DNA of 64,000 nucleotides from Pseudarthrobacter sp. NamE2 (lineage in GTDB: Bacteria > Actinomycetota > Actinomycetes > Actinomycetales > Micrococcaceae). Below are positions 47,257 through 58,952 of the stretch, in pieces; within the stretch, counting starts at the first letter, position 1, and each line of letters opens with the position of its first letter. The notes under the pieces were generated by a model that had not been told where the DNA came from, made no database searches, and was given only the letters and a program-made list of their open reading frames with translations. The translations under genes and the position numbers were made by a program. The stretch lies in the NCBI RefSeq assembly GCF_005796205.1, contig NZ_VAHN01000002.1, forward strand, positions 124,001-188,000. The letters are read 5' to 3'.

Positions 47257-47637
47257 ATGGAAGACAGCTCGAGGCCCCCTCAGTCCGGAGAACACCAGCC
47301 CACGGACAGGGGTCCCGCCAGGTACGCGCGTCCGGTGCTGATCGCTGCATCCGTGGTGGCGGTGACCTGCATCGTGCTGCTGGTGATCATTTTCTTCCTG
47401 GACACCTTCAATGCCACGGTCTATTCGGTGGGCGGCAACAGCATCCAGGACGACACCCAGGAAGCCCGCGACATCCGGGGCCTGTATACGGGCGCCCGCA
47501 CCGGGAGCATCGTTTTCCTGGTTGCCTCCCTGCTGGCAGCCGCCGCGGCAGCAGCGGTCCTCTACCGGGGCAGGAACCGGGGCCCGCGCGATTCCGACGG
47601 CGGCGAGGACGTGGATTTCGACGACCTGGGCCGCTGA
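47257..47637 (+). CDS. Small two-helix membrane protein of unknown function
   Basis: From the ATG at 47257 the protein is 126 aa: a polar N-terminus (MEDSSRPPQSGEHQ), a membrane helix (about 27-48, VLIAASVVAVTCIVLL), an outside loop of about 35 residues with no cysteine, a second helix (about 84-103) and an acidic tail DGGEDVDFDDLGR. I do not recognise the family. A GTG at 47239 is an alternative start, but the -10 hexamer TAGGGT seven bases before 47257 supports the ATG. Its last 76 bases overlap the convergent EamA gene. Confidence 0.65.
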   Translation: MEDSSRPPQSGEHQPTDRGPARYARPVLIAASVVAVTCIVLLVIIFFLDTFNATVYSVGGNSIQDDTQEARDIRGLYTGARTGSIVFLVASLLAAAAAAAVLYRGRNRGPRDSDGGEDVDFDDLGR

Positions 47638-48509
47638 GGCCGCTGCCCGGCACTGGTCAGCAGGACACCCGAGATCACCAGGATGCCGCCCAGCACCTGT
47701 GCCGAAGTGATGGGCTGGCCCAGCAGCACCGTGATGATGGCGGTAAAGACGGCGATCAGGTTCAGGTAGTTGCCGGCGTTGGCAGCCGTGGTCCTCTTCA
47801 GCGCAAGGTTCCACAGCAGGTAGGAGCCCAGCGACGGGAACAGGGCGATGAACGCAAGGGACCAGCCTTCGGCGGGAGCGGAGGGCAGGCCCGCCCCGGC
47901 AGCCGCGGCCACGGGCGTCAAAACTACAGCTGCCAGCGCCACCTGCACCGCCGTGGAGGTGATGGCCGGCAGGGTAAGCCGGCGGGCGATGATCGTGTAA
48001 AAGCCCCAGACGGTGATCGCAGCGAGGATCAGCAGTTCGCCGGTGTTGATCGAGAATGTCAGCAGGCGCTGCAGGTCACCGCCGGTAAGGACCAGCAGAA
48101 CGCCTGCGAGGCCCAGCCCGATGCCCACCCAGCTCACCGGCCGCGGCCGGTCCTTCATCAGCACTACGGCCAGCACCATAATGAGTGCCGGATTCGCCGC
48201 CGTCACCAGGGAAGCGTTGAGCGCCGAGGTGTGCTGGAGCGCGCTGTACAGCAGCAGGGTATAGCCGCTCATGCCCAGGGCACTCAACAGGAGCAGGACC
48301 GGCCACTTGCGCAGCACCGCCTTCCAGTCCGGCCGGTCGATGACCTGTGCCAGCAGAAGGAGCGGGACGGCAGCCAGTGCCCAGCGCCAAAAGGTCAGCT
48401 GCAGCGGCTGCATGGACTGCATGGCGGCCTGTCCTACTACAAAGTTTCCGGCCCAGAACAGGTTGGCAAGGATCAGGTACATGGCGGCTCGCACCGGTTC
48501 AATGTACAC
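47562..48509 (-). CDS. EamA/DMT-superfamily transporter
   Basis: The 315-aa protein has about ten membrane helices in two EamA repeats (LILANLFWAGNFVVGQAA; then ILAAITVWGFYTIIARRL) and the conserved RWALAAVPLL and LLWNLALKRTTAANAGN regions. It is probably an inner-membrane exporter of a small metabolite; the substrate is unknown. The start is GTG at 48509, with ATG at 48482 as an alternative. The 3' end overlaps the convergent small membrane protein gene by 76 bp, and the basic, Ser-rich tail may be dispensable. Confidence 0.86.
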   Translation of the reverse strand: MYIEPVRAAMYLILANLFWAGNFVVGQAAMQSMQPLQLTFWRWALAAVPLLLLAQVIDRPDWKAVLRKWPVLLLLSALGMSGYTLLLYSALQHTSALNASLVTAANPALIMVLAVVLMKDRPRPVSWVGIGLGLAGVLLVLTGGDLQRLLTFSINTGELLILAAITVWGFYTIIARRLTLPAITSTAVQVALAAVVLTPVAAAAGAGLPSAPAEGWSLAFIALFPSLGSYLLWNLALKRTTAANAGNYLNLIAVFTAIITVLLGQPITSAQVLGGILVISGVLLTSAGQRPQRPRSSKSTSSPPSESRGPRFLPR

Positions 48510-48548
48510 GCCCTCGCGTCCGCCAATGACGAAACGCTGGCACTCGCC

Positions 48549-48577
48549 TTGACCGAGTGCTAACCCTTACATAGAGT
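48549..48577 (+). promoter_or_regulatory. groESL sigma-A promoter
   Basis: TTGACC (48549-48554), a 17-bp spacer and TAGAGT (48572-48577) form a strong housekeeping promoter. The transcription start would be near 48584, inside the CIRCE element. The spacer itself contains GAGTGCTAA (48555-48563). Confidence 0.75.
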
Positions 48578-48582
48578 CTTCA

Positions 48583-48609
48583 TTAGCACTCTCCCTAGTA
48601 GGGTGCTAA
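48583..48609 (+). promoter_or_regulatory. CIRCE operator (HrcA binding site)
   Basis: TTAGCACTC (48583-48591), nine bases, then GGGTGCTAA (48601-48609) match CIRCE (TTAGCACTC-N9-GAGTGCTAA) with one change in the right arm. It overlaps the predicted start of transcription, so HrcA should repress groESL and heat relieves it (established for this element). Confidence 0.92.
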
Positions 48610-48719
48610 TACTGAAGAGCTGCCAGCCAGGCTGCTGCCGGCACCGCGACGACGGTTTGCCAGCCACGGCGGAAAGCTTGCCAAGTCCACGAATTTGCTG
48701 ACGAAAAGGAGAGGTCCGA

Positions 48720-49013
48720 GTGTCGGTCTCTATTAAGCCTCTTGAGGATCGTATCGTTGTCCGCCCGCTCGAAGCCGAGCAGACCACGGCTTCCGGCCTG
48801 GTGATCCCGGACTCCGCACAGGAGAAGCCCCAGGAAGGCGAAGTTGTTGCAGTAGGCCCCGGCCGCTTCGAAGACGGCAACCGCGTCCCGGTCGATGTAG
48901 CTGTCGGCGATGTCGTCATCTACTCCAAGTACGGCGGAACCGAAGTCAAGACCGGCGGCACCGAGTACCTCGTGCTCTCCGCCCGCGACGTCCTGGCGAT
49001 CGTCGTCAAGTAA
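48720..49013 (+). CDS. groES: GroES co-chaperonin
   Basis: The 97-aa Cpn10 begins [22 protein letters not shown] with the mobile loop [24 protein letters not shown] and ends [16 protein letters not shown]. It caps the GroEL ring. A GTG start at 48720 follows GGAGAGG. It is the first gene of the CIRCE-controlled operon and lies 79 bp before groEL. Length and mobile loop are standard. Confidence 0.97.
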   Translation: MSVSIKPLEDRIVVRPLEAEQTTASGLVIPDSAQEKPQEGEVVAVGPGRFEDGNRVPVDVAVGDVVIYSKYGGTEVKTGGTEYLVLSARDVLAIVVK

Positions 49014-49080
49014 CTCTTTCGGAATCCCCGTGCCGCCGGCCATGCTTTCTGCTGCCCGGCAGTGCGGGGTTCTGTCTTGA

Positions 49081-50703
<1,623 letters not shown>

Positions 50704-50734
50704 TCTCCCCTTCGGTGAGCTCCCAGGCACACAG

Positions 50735-50768
50735 AAAACCGGTCCGGCACCTGCCGGGCCGGTTTTTT
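50735..50768 (+). terminator. Terminator of groESL
   Basis: A 14-bp stem with one G-U pair (50735-50748 with 50753-50766) runs into TTTTTT. The following 50769-50874 stretch shows no gene. Confidence 0.9.
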
Positions 50769-50874
50769 GTTGCCCTACTTCCGGACGGCGTACCGCACGT
50801 GCGTGGCGAACGTCGAGCTCACGGCCTTGACAGTCGATTCGAAGGCCGACCGTGCCGGCAGCAGCAACACGGCT

Positions 50875-51477
50875 TCAGATGCCCGGCATGTCCTGCGTGC
50901 GGACGTCGCCTGCACGCTCGTATACCAGCGACACGGCACCTTTTGGGAAGGAGCGGGCCGGTTCGGCGAGCCGGAACGTGGCGGGGATTGTTCCGGAGTC
51001 GAAGAGGCGCTTTCCCTGCCCGAGGGTCAACGGGTAGAGCCAGAGGTGGAGCCGGTCGAGCACGTCTGCCTGCAGCAGGGAACGAATCAGGACGCCGCTG
51101 CCGAACATGTGCACCTCGTTGTACTCCTCCCGCAGCCTGCCGGCGGCCGAGGCGTCGGGCAGCACCGTGGTGCCTTGCCAGTCTGGAGCGGACAATGTGC
51201 CGGAGACGACGAACTTGGGCACCCGGTTCAGCGTGTTGCCGATGTCCCCGGACTGGTGCGGCCAATAGGCGGCGAAGATGTCATAGGTCTTCCGGCCCAG
51301 GAGCAGGGCGTCGATGCGGCGGATTTCCGCTTCAATGGCGGCCTCGGCCTGGTCATCGGACACCGGCAGCTGCCAGCCGCCGAACGCGAACCCGGTCTCG
51401 GTGTCCTCTTCCCGGCCGCCGGGCGCCTGGTAGACGCCGTCAAGGGTGATGAACAGGTTCGCGACGATGTTGCCCAC
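50875..51477 (-). CDS. Dihydrofolate reductase-like (RibD C-terminal domain) protein
   Basis: From the GTG at 51477 the product is 200 aa, with VANLFITLDGVYQAPGG, LLLGRKTYDIFAAYWP, FVVSGTL, EVHMFGSGVLIRSLL and LYPLTLGQGKRLF, the pattern of the RibD_C/DHFR-like reductases common in actinobacteria. The substrate is unknown; these are usually annotated only as dihydrofolate reductase family. A minus-strand CAGAAT (51485-51490) ends seven bases before the GTG, favouring it over the ATG at 51486. It diverges from the DNA ligase. Confidence 0.86.
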   Translation of the reverse strand: MGNIVANLFITLDGVYQAPGGREEDTETGFAFGGWQLPVSDDQAEAAIEAEIRRIDALLLGRKTYDIFAAYWPHQSGDIGNTLNRVPKFVVSGTLSAPDWQGTTVLPDASAAGRLREEYNEVHMFGSGVLIRSLLQADVLDRLHLWLYPLTLGQGKRLFDSGTIPATFRLAEPARSFPKGAVSLVYERAGDVRTQDMPGI

Positions 51478-51484
51478 GCGCCCC

Positions 51485-51550
51485 ATTCTGGAACGGCGTC
51501 CCGGCCCTGTCCAGAGCCGGCCCTGTCCAGACCCCGCTTGATGGCAGACT
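51485..51550. promoter_or_regulatory. Divergent promoters of the reductase and the DNA ligase
   Basis: CAGAAT (minus, 51485-51490) ends seven bases before the reductase GTG. CAGACT (plus, 51545-51550) ends six bases before the ligase ATG at 51557. Both are CANNNT variants of the -10 consensus. Confidence 0.35.
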
Positions 51551-51556
51551 GGTGCC

Positions 51557-53080
51557 ATGCTGCTCGACGAGCTTGTGCAAACCGCGGAGGCCGTTGCGTC
51601 CACCCGCTCCCGGCTCGCAAAGGTTGAGGCGCTCGCGGACGTGCTGCGCCGGCTCGAGTCCGCGGAAATCGTTACGGCGGTGGGTTTCCTGGTTGCCAGG
51701 CCGCGGCAGGGCCGGGTGGGCGTCGGCTGGCGCGGCATGGGCGCAGCGATGGGGGAGCCCGCCACCGAACCGGGCCTGACCATCGCTGATTTTGACGCTG
51801 CCCTCGACCGGCTGGCTGCCACAGCAGGGACAGGTTCCGCTGCGGAGCGGGCGGCGGCCCTCCGCACGCTGACATCCGCCGCCACCGAACGCGAGCAGGC
51901 CTTTATCGCCGGCGTCCTGCTCGGCGAGCTCCGCACCGGCGCCCTTGAAGGCGTGGTGACCGATGCGATCGCCCGCGCCGCCGGCAGGTCCGTTGCCGCC
52001 GTCCGCCGCGCTGCGATGCTGACCGGGGACCTCGGCGGCACCGCGCTGCTGGCCATGACCGGCACCGCCGCCGACCTTGACGCGGTGGGCCTCGTCGTCG
52101 GACGCCCCGTACAGCCCATGCTCGCCGCCACCGCCTCCTCCACGGAAGCGGCGCTCGAAGCCACCGGTGAAGCCTCCGTCGAATACAAGCTCGACGGCGC
52201 CCGCATCCAGGTGCACCGCGCCGGGGAGGAGGTGCGGATCTTCACCCGCACCCTGGCCGAGGTGACCCACCGGCTGCCCGAGGTGGTGGATCTGGTGCGC
52301 CGACTGCCCGTACGCGACGTGATCCTGGACGGCGAAACCCTGGCGCTGGACGAGGACGGCGGTCCGCGGCCGTTCCAGGAAACCATGTCCCGGTTCGGGG
52401 CCGAGGCGGCGCGTGCCACGTTGCTGCATCCCTGGTTCTTCGACGTCCTGCACGTTGACGGCCGCGACCTCCTCGAGGAACCCTTGTCCACCCGCATCGG
52501 CGTCCTCAACAGCATCGCCCCCAGGCACCGCATCCCCGGGGAAGTTACTGCGGATCCCGCTGTGGCCGGGCGTATCTCCCGCGACGCGCTCGCCGCCGGC
52601 CACGAGGGCGTGGTGGTGAAGGCGGTCGGCTCGCCCTATGAGGCCGGGCGGCGCGGTTCCAACTGGATCAAGGTCAAGCCCGTCCTCACCTACGACCTGG
52701 TGGTGCTTGCCTGCGAGTGGGGCTCCGGCAGGCGCACAGGGCTGTTGTCGAACCTGCACCTGGGCGCCCTGGACCCCGCCGGGGAGTTCGGCGAGCCCGG
52801 CGGCTACGTGATGGTGGGCAAGACCTTCAAGGGCCTGACGGATGCCCTGCTGCGCTGGCAGACCGATAGGTTCCAGGAGATCGAGGTCCGCCGCACGGCC
52901 GGGACAGTCTGGGTGGAACCGGTCACGGTGGTGGAGATCGCCCTGGACGGGGTGCAGCAGTCTTCGCGCTATCCCGGCGGCATCGCGCTGCGCTTCGCCC
53001 GGGTCAAGCGCTACCGGGACGACAAGCCGGCGGCGGAAGCGGACACCATCCAGACGCTGCGCGCCCTGCTGCGCCCCTGA
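51557..53080 (+). CDS. lig: ATP-dependent DNA ligase
   Basis: The 507-aa enzyme has an N-terminal DNA-binding domain (about 1-185) and a nucleotidyltransferase domain with the adenylated Lys211 in EYKLDGARIQ (motif I), the DGETLALDEDG region, GHEGVVVK (motif IV) and WIKVKPV (motif V), then an OB fold. It seals nicks using ATP, as a repair ligase beside the essential NAD-dependent LigA (not in this window); actinobacterial LigB-type enzymes look like this. The -10 hexamer lies six bases before the ATG, suggesting a leaderless mRNA. Confidence 0.95.
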   Translation: MLLDELVQTAEAVASTRSRLAKVEALADVLRRLESAEIVTAVGFLVARPRQGRVGVGWRGMGAAMGEPATEPGLTIADFDAALDRLAATAGTGSAAERAAALRTLTSAATEREQAFIAGVLLGELRTGALEGVVTDAIARAAGRSVAAVRRAAMLTGDLGGTALLAMTGTAADLDAVGLVVGRPVQPMLAATASSTEAALEATGEASVEYKLDGARIQVHRAGEEVRIFTRTLAEVTHRLPEVVDLVRRLPVRDVILDGETLALDEDGGPRPFQETMSRFGAEAARATLLHPWFFDVLHVDGRDLLEEPLSTRIGVLNSIAPRHRIPGEVTADPAVAGRISRDALAAGHEGVVVKAVGSPYEAGRRGSNWIKVKPVLTYDLVVLACEWGSGRRTGLLSNLHLGALDPAGEFGEPGGYVMVGKTFKGLTDALLRWQTDRFQEIEVRRTAGTVWVEPVTVVEIALDGVQQSSRYPGGIALRFARVKRYRDDKPAAEADTIQTLRALLRP

Positions 53081-53159
53081 CGGCTCCCGCTTGTGCCCGC
53101 CCTGCCCGGAGTGGGCCGTGACGCACGCCACCTCGCCGGAAAATGCCGGCGGTGCTGGG

Positions 53160-53165
53160 TAGAAT
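53160..53165 (+). promoter_or_regulatory. -10 element upstream of the acyltransferase gene
   Basis: TAGAAT gives a leader of about 30 nt to the GTG at 53200. No -35 is clear. Confidence 0.35.
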
Positions 53166-53199
53166 GGATGTTTTGTCTATGCGCCAGTGAGGTCTATTT

Positions 53200-55278
53200 G
53201 TGTCGATAGCGAGAACAGAGGCTGCAGCGGGACCGCCCTCCCAAGCCAGTGCCAAGAGCCGGAAACCGACCTTCCGCCCGGAGGTGCAGGGGCTCCGTGC
53301 GCTCGCCGTCCTGATGGTGGTGGCGTACCACGTCTGGCTGAACCGGGTCTCGGGCGGGGTGGACATTTTCCTGCTCATCTCGGCGTTCCTGCTGACACTG
53401 TCCTTTGTCCGGAAGGCCGAATCGGGGCACCCTTTCGGACTCCTGGCGCACTGGCTGCACCTGTTCAAGCGGCTCCTGCCGGCCGCCGTCGTCGTTATCC
53501 TCGCCGTCCTGGCAGGCACCTGGCTGATCCTCCCGCAAGGCCGCTGGCCGCAGGTGCTGGACCAGGCATGGGCATCGCTGCTGTACAGCCAGAACTGGTT
53601 GCTTGCGGACACCGCGGTGGACTACTACGCCCAGGACCATGCCGGAGCCAGCCCGCTCCAGCACTTCTGGTCGCTGTCCATCCAGGGACAGGTGTTCATC
53701 CTCTGGCCGCTGGTCTTCGCCGGTGGTGCAGCGATGCTGGCGCTGCTGCGCCGTTTCGCCTCCGCGAAGGGGCTGACTTACCGGGGCCTGCTGGCCCTGG
53801 TCTTCGGCGCGGTGTTCGCCGTCTCGCTCGCGTACTCGGTGCAGCAGACCGCAACCAACCAGGCGTACGCCTACTTCGACACCCGCACCCGGCTCTGGGA
53901 GTTCGCGCTCGGCTCGCTGCTCGCCCTGGCCCTGCCGTATCTCAAGCCCTGCCGGGCTGTGCGCGTGGTCCTGGGATGGGCGGGCCTCGCCGGCATGGTG
54001 TCCTGCGGCCTGCTGCTGACCGTGGACCGGTCCTTCCCGGGTTTCGTCGCCCTCTGGCCCACCCTGGCGGCTGCCGCGATTATTGTGGCGGGACAGACCG
54101 GCAGCCGGATCGGCGTGGACCGGCTTTTGGCCAGCAGGCCGGCCGTGGCCCTGGGCGACAACTCCTATGCGTTGTACCTCTGGCACTGGCCGGTCCTGGT
54201 GCTGGCGCTCGCGGCCACCGGCGTGGAGGCACCAAACCTGATGCAGGGCCTGGGCATTGTTGCCGCCTCGGTCGTGCTCGCCGTCCTCACCACCCGCTTT
54301 GTGGAAAAGCCGCTGCGCGACTGGCACTGGCCCAAGCTGCGGGCCTGGCGCACCGCCGTCGTGATTGCCGCCTGCGGCGCCGTCCTGGCCGGTCCGGTGG
54401 CGGTTTGGCAGACCACGCTCACTGCGGAAGAAGCCGCGACGGCGGCGCAGCCGCGGGAACTGACGCCGGGAGCTGCCGCACTCAGCCCGGAAAACGCCGG
54501 GCAGCCCGCGCCCCTGGCAAAGATCATCCCCGGGCCCTCCGCGCTGGACAACGACTGGGCCGGCATTCACGCCCCCTGTACCGGCGCCAACGCCACGGCA
54601 GACCCCATCTTGGAAGGCTGCCGCCAGGCCGTCCCGGCCGAGGGTGCCACCAAACGGGTCGTGGTGCTGGGAGACTCGCACTCGCAGCAGTACCTCGGTG
54701 CCCTGGCGCCCATCGCCGAGGCCCGGGGCTGGGAACTGGTCACGCTGCTGATGCCGGCCTGCCGGTTTGGCGCCGAGTCGGATACCAGGAACGCTGAGTG
54801 CAACGCCTACAACAGGGCCAGTACGGCCTACGTGCTGGAGCACCGCCCGGACGCCGTCTTCACGGTTGCCTCGCTGACGCACGAGGAGGCTCCCTTCGAA
54901 ACCGAGGTCCCAGGCTACCTGGACGGGATAAGCCCGTTTACCGAGGCCGGGATCGAGGTAGTGGGCATCCGGGACAACCCCCGCTTCACGTTCAACATGC
55001 CCGAGTGCGTCCAGCGGCACGGCGCCGACGCTCCGGAGTGCAACCCGTCCCTGGCTGAATCGCTCGTGGAGCCGTCACCGCTGGAGAACTACCGGGGCCG
55101 GCTTGAGGGCCTGCATTTGATGGACATGAGCGACTTCATCTGCGCGCGGGGCGTCTGTCCGGCCGTGGTGGGCAACGTCTACGTGTATAAGGATGATAAC
55201 CACCTGACCAGGACCTATGTGGAGACAATGATCCCTATGTTCGAGCAGCGGCTGCTGGCGGCAACCGGCTGGAGTTAG
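53200..55278 (+). CDS. OatA-like membrane O-acyltransferase with SGNH domain
   Basis: The 692-aa protein has an acyltransferase-3 domain of about ten helices (RPEVQGLRALAVLMVVAYHVW with His44) and a C-terminal outside SGNH esterase/transferase domain starting near 470, with GDSHSQQYLG near 491 and the closing DDNHLTRTYV block carrying the Asp-His pair. Such enzymes O-acetylate peptidoglycan or other surface glycans. The usual LSIEEQFY motif reads LSIQGQVF here. The four cysteines of the SGNH region may form disulfides. The GTG start at 53200 is the only plausible one nearby. Confidence 0.88.
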   Translation: MSIARTEAAAGPPSQASAKSRKPTFRPEVQGLRALAVLMVVAYHVWLNRVSGGVDIFLLISAFLLTLSFVRKAESGHPFGLLAHWLHLFKRLLPAAVVVILAVLAGTWLILPQGRWPQVLDQAWASLLYSQNWLLADTAVDYYAQDHAGASPLQHFWSLSIQGQVFILWPLVFAGGAAMLALLRRFASAKGLTYRGLLALVFGAVFAVSLAYSVQQTATNQAYAYFDTRTRLWEFALGSLLALALPYLKPCRAVRVVLGWAGLAGMVSCGLLLTVDRSFPGFVALWPTLAAAAIIVAGQTGSRIGVDRLLASRPAVALGDNSYALYLWHWPVLVLALAATGVEAPNLMQGLGIVAASVVLAVLTTRFVEKPLRDWHWPKLRAWRTAVVIAACGAVLAGPVAVWQTTLTAEEAATAAQPRELTPGAAALSPENAGQPAPLAKIIPGPSALDNDWAGIHAPCTGANATADPILEGCRQAVPAEGATKRVVVLGDSHSQQYLGALAPIAEARGWELVTLLMPACRFGAESDTRNAECNAYNRASTAYVLEHRPDAVFTVASLTHEEAPFETEVPGYLDGISPFTEAGIEVVGIRDNPRFTFNMPECVQRHGADAPECNPSLAESLVEPSPLENYRGRLEGLHLMDMSDFICARGVCPAVVGNVYVYKDDNHLTRTYVETMIPMFEQRLLAATGWS

Positions 55279-56991
<1,713 letters not shown>

Positions 56992-56995
56992 GACC

Positions 56996-57035
56996 AAAAA
57001 GCCGGGATGGGCACTTGTGCCCATCCCGGCTTTTT
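56996..57035. terminator. Strong bidirectional terminator after guaB
   Basis: Five A, a perfect 14-bp GC-rich stem (57001-57014 with 57017-57030) and five T form a 19-bp symmetrical hairpin with a TT loop, the cleanest intrinsic terminator in the window. Confidence 0.93.
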
Positions 57036-57090
57036 AGTGCCCTCGCGTACATTTGGCGGTAACTACTGCTGATCTTTGGGGGACGCCGGT

Positions 57091-57402
57091 TTGGGCAATG
57101 TGTACGGGGCAGATGTAGCCCAGCTGCGGCAACTTGCGGCAAGCCTGCGCTCAGCCGGACGCCGGCTTGAAGGCCAGCAGCAGTCCCTGGCCGGGCAGGT
57201 AACCACCGTCCGCTGGCCTGGGCCCGATGCCGAGAGGTTCCGCCGGGCGTGGCAGGCCAGCCACAGCAGTTCCCTGTCCGCCGCGGCCTCGTTCCTGAAC
57301 AGTGCCGCGGAAGCTGTTCTCCGCCACGCGCAGGAGCAGGAGGGGGGCCAGTTCGGCAGGAGCGGGAACCGGCAACTTCAGGACCACGCCGCCGCTGGCT
57401 AA
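57091..57402 (+). CDS. WXG100-like small helical protein (N-terminal part of the alpha/beta-hydrolase system)
   Basis: About 103 aa from a TTG at 57091 (GGGGG eight bases upstream); TTG 57076 and GTG 57100 are alternatives. VYGADVAQLRQLAASLRSAGRRLEGQQ, a central WPGPDAERFRRAW in place of WxG, and SLSAAASFLNSAAEAVLRHAQ give the two-helix hairpin of ESAT-6/WXG100 proteins. The last 101 bases overlap the hydrolase frame. One G fewer in the G6 tract at 57342-57347 would fuse the two frames, so this may be the first domain of one protein or a separate partner. Confidence 0.6.
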   Translation: MGNVYGADVAQLRQLAASLRSAGRRLEGQQQSLAGQVTTVRWPGPDAERFRRAWQASHSSSLSAAASFLNSAAEAVLRHAQEQEGGQFGRSGNRQLQDHAAAG

Positions 57403-58459
57403 CGGCGGGGGTACGCCAGGCCCCGCCGATATTGCGGGAAAGCCGTCCGCGGAGGTCCGCGACTGGTGGTTGGGGCTTTCCGCCGCGCAGCAGGAAGCGT
57501 TTATCAGGGATCACCCGCGGCTGGCCGGCAACACCAATGGCATCCCTTTCGAGGCGCGGATTGAGGCCAACCGGCTTAACGCGCAGGCCCGCGTTGACTG
57601 GCTGCGCACCAGCGATCCCGAGCCGGTGATGAATCCCATGAATCCCTGGATCGTGGATTCAAGCTATCCCGCACGCTTCGCTGCCGAACACCAAGCCTGG
57701 CGGACGCGGCAGGAAGGTATCGGGTACCTGCAACGGGTTGCCGACGGGAAGATCCAGCTGGTTGCCTACGATCCCGGAGCCCACTCCATTGTGGAGCTGA
57801 TCGGCACCTGCAACGCGGACACGAGGACGGTCATCACTTATGTGCCCGGTACCACTACCAACGAGGCATCCTTCTACGACGGCGGCCCGCAGGACGTTCC
57901 ACGGCGTTTGGTTCAGGCTGACACGTCCGGGGGTACCGCGGCGTTCATTTACAAGGGCTCCGAGTTTCCTGACGGTGATCCCGCGGAAGCCTTTTTGGTG
58001 GAGGCCAGGAATGACGAATTCGTAGCCGGCTCTGCACCGGTACTTGCCGCCTTCCAAAGTGCAGTGGACCTGGAACTGCCGCGGCAGGCGCAGTCAGTGG
58101 GCATCGGCCACAGCTGGGGCCTGCGCAACCTGACGGGAGCCGAAATGGAAGGGGCCGGCTACGACAAGCTCATCGCCCTCTCAGGTGCCGCCATGCCGCC
58201 TGGCTGGACGCCAACGCAGGGGACCGACTACACCAGCTACACCTATCCGGATATCCTGCTGACCGCCGAGGCCAACGGGCTGGTGGGAGAGAACTATCCC
58301 ATGCGGGAGCCTGCCTTCGACAAGCATGTCTACATCCCACCCGGGGGCATCACAGTGCAGGAGTTCTACAGCATCGACAACCACAGCCTGATCGCCACCA
58401 CCAAACCCGAAAACGAGGAAGCCCTTGAAGACATCCTGGCCGAGATCCACGAACGGTAA
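57302..58459 (+). CDS. Alpha/beta-hydrolase domain protein (DUF1023-like)
   Basis: The open frame encodes up to 385 aa. A helical part from about residue 45 (SAEVRDWWLGLSAAQQEAFIRDHPRLAGNTNGIPFEAR) precedes an alpha/beta-hydrolase core with TYVPGTTTNEA and the nucleophile Ser in GIGHSWGLRNLTGAE. DUF1023-type proteins are actinobacterial and often sit with WXG100-like partners; the substrate is unknown. The first 35 residues after the ATG at 57302 are atypical, so the real N-terminus may come from the WXG100 frame. A possible His-bearing end is DNHSLIATTKP. A lipoprotein gene overlaps its 3' end. Confidence 0.72.
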   Translation: MPRKLFSATRRSRRGASSAGAGTGNFRTTPPLANGGGTPGPADIAGKPSAEVRDWWLGLSAAQQEAFIRDHPRLAGNTNGIPFEARIEANRLNAQARVDWLRTSDPEPVMNPMNPWIVDSSYPARFAAEHQAWRTRQEGIGYLQRVADGKIQLVAYDPGAHSIVELIGTCNADTRTVITYVPGTTTNEASFYDGGPQDVPRRLVQADTSGGTAAFIYKGSEFPDGDPAEAFLVEARNDEFVAGSAPVLAAFQSAVDLELPRQAQSVGIGHSWGLRNLTGAEMEGAGYDKLIALSGAAMPPGWTPTQGTDYTSYTYPDILLTAEANGLVGENYPMREPAFDKHVYIPPGGITVQEFYSIDNHSLIATTKPENEEALEDILAEIHER

Positions 58460-58952
58460 GGCAGGGACAGCCCGGCGTCTTGCGGGGGCAGCCGTGCTTA
58501 TGGCGATAGTGGCATCATGCGGGCAGGCAGGAAATGGAGACACGATGGACGTCACCCTCGAAACAGCCAAGAACAAGGTCATGTCCGCGGAACAGGACAT
58601 CATCGGCATGCTACCCCAGGACAAGGTCATCCGCAGCTTCGCCCACGACACCTCGCCGCTGATGGCCTGCCCGGGCGAGCAGAAGAAATGGAGCGGGGAC
58701 GCGGAGGCCGAACTTGCTCCGGGCGTGGACCGGGACTCGTTCCTGGACGCGGTAGTCGAATCAATGCAGTCCCGGGACGGCTGGCAGGTTGATGACGCCA
58801 AGGCCGCGGGCGGCGAGCGCAGACTGAACCTCCTGCACAGCGACGGTACGCACCTGCTGGTGTCCTTCAGCGATGCACCCGAGACCCTTCGGGTGGCCGG
58901 ATACAGCGCGTGCTTCGAGTTCCCCGGGTACGAGTACGGCGAGGAATACTAG
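58425..58952 (+). CDS. Putative small lipoprotein
   Basis: The 175-aa product from a TTG at 58425 (GAGGAA upstream) has a basic start (MKTSWPRSTNGKAGTARRL), a hydrophobic segment and a lipobox IVASC (Cys about 32), then a secreted domain of about 140 residues with two cysteines and no recognised family. It overlaps the hydrolase gene by 35 bp, so the two are coupled, and the product may accompany the hydrolase at the cell surface (inference). No internal ATG fits better. Confidence 0.65.
   Translation: MKTSWPRSTNGKAGTARRLAGAAVLMAIVASCGQAGNGDTMDVTLETAKNKVMSAEQDIIGMLPQDKVIRSFAHDTSPLMACPGEQKKWSGDAEAELAPGVDRDSFLDAVVESMQSRDGWQVDDAKAAGGERRLNLLHSDGTHLLVSFSDAPETLRVAGYSACFEFPGYEYGEEY

Noticed and set aside
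50769..50874. Possible small gene between the groEL terminator and the reductase
   Set aside because: No start with a ribosome site and no protein-like reading in any frame; it is best left as a non-coding gap.
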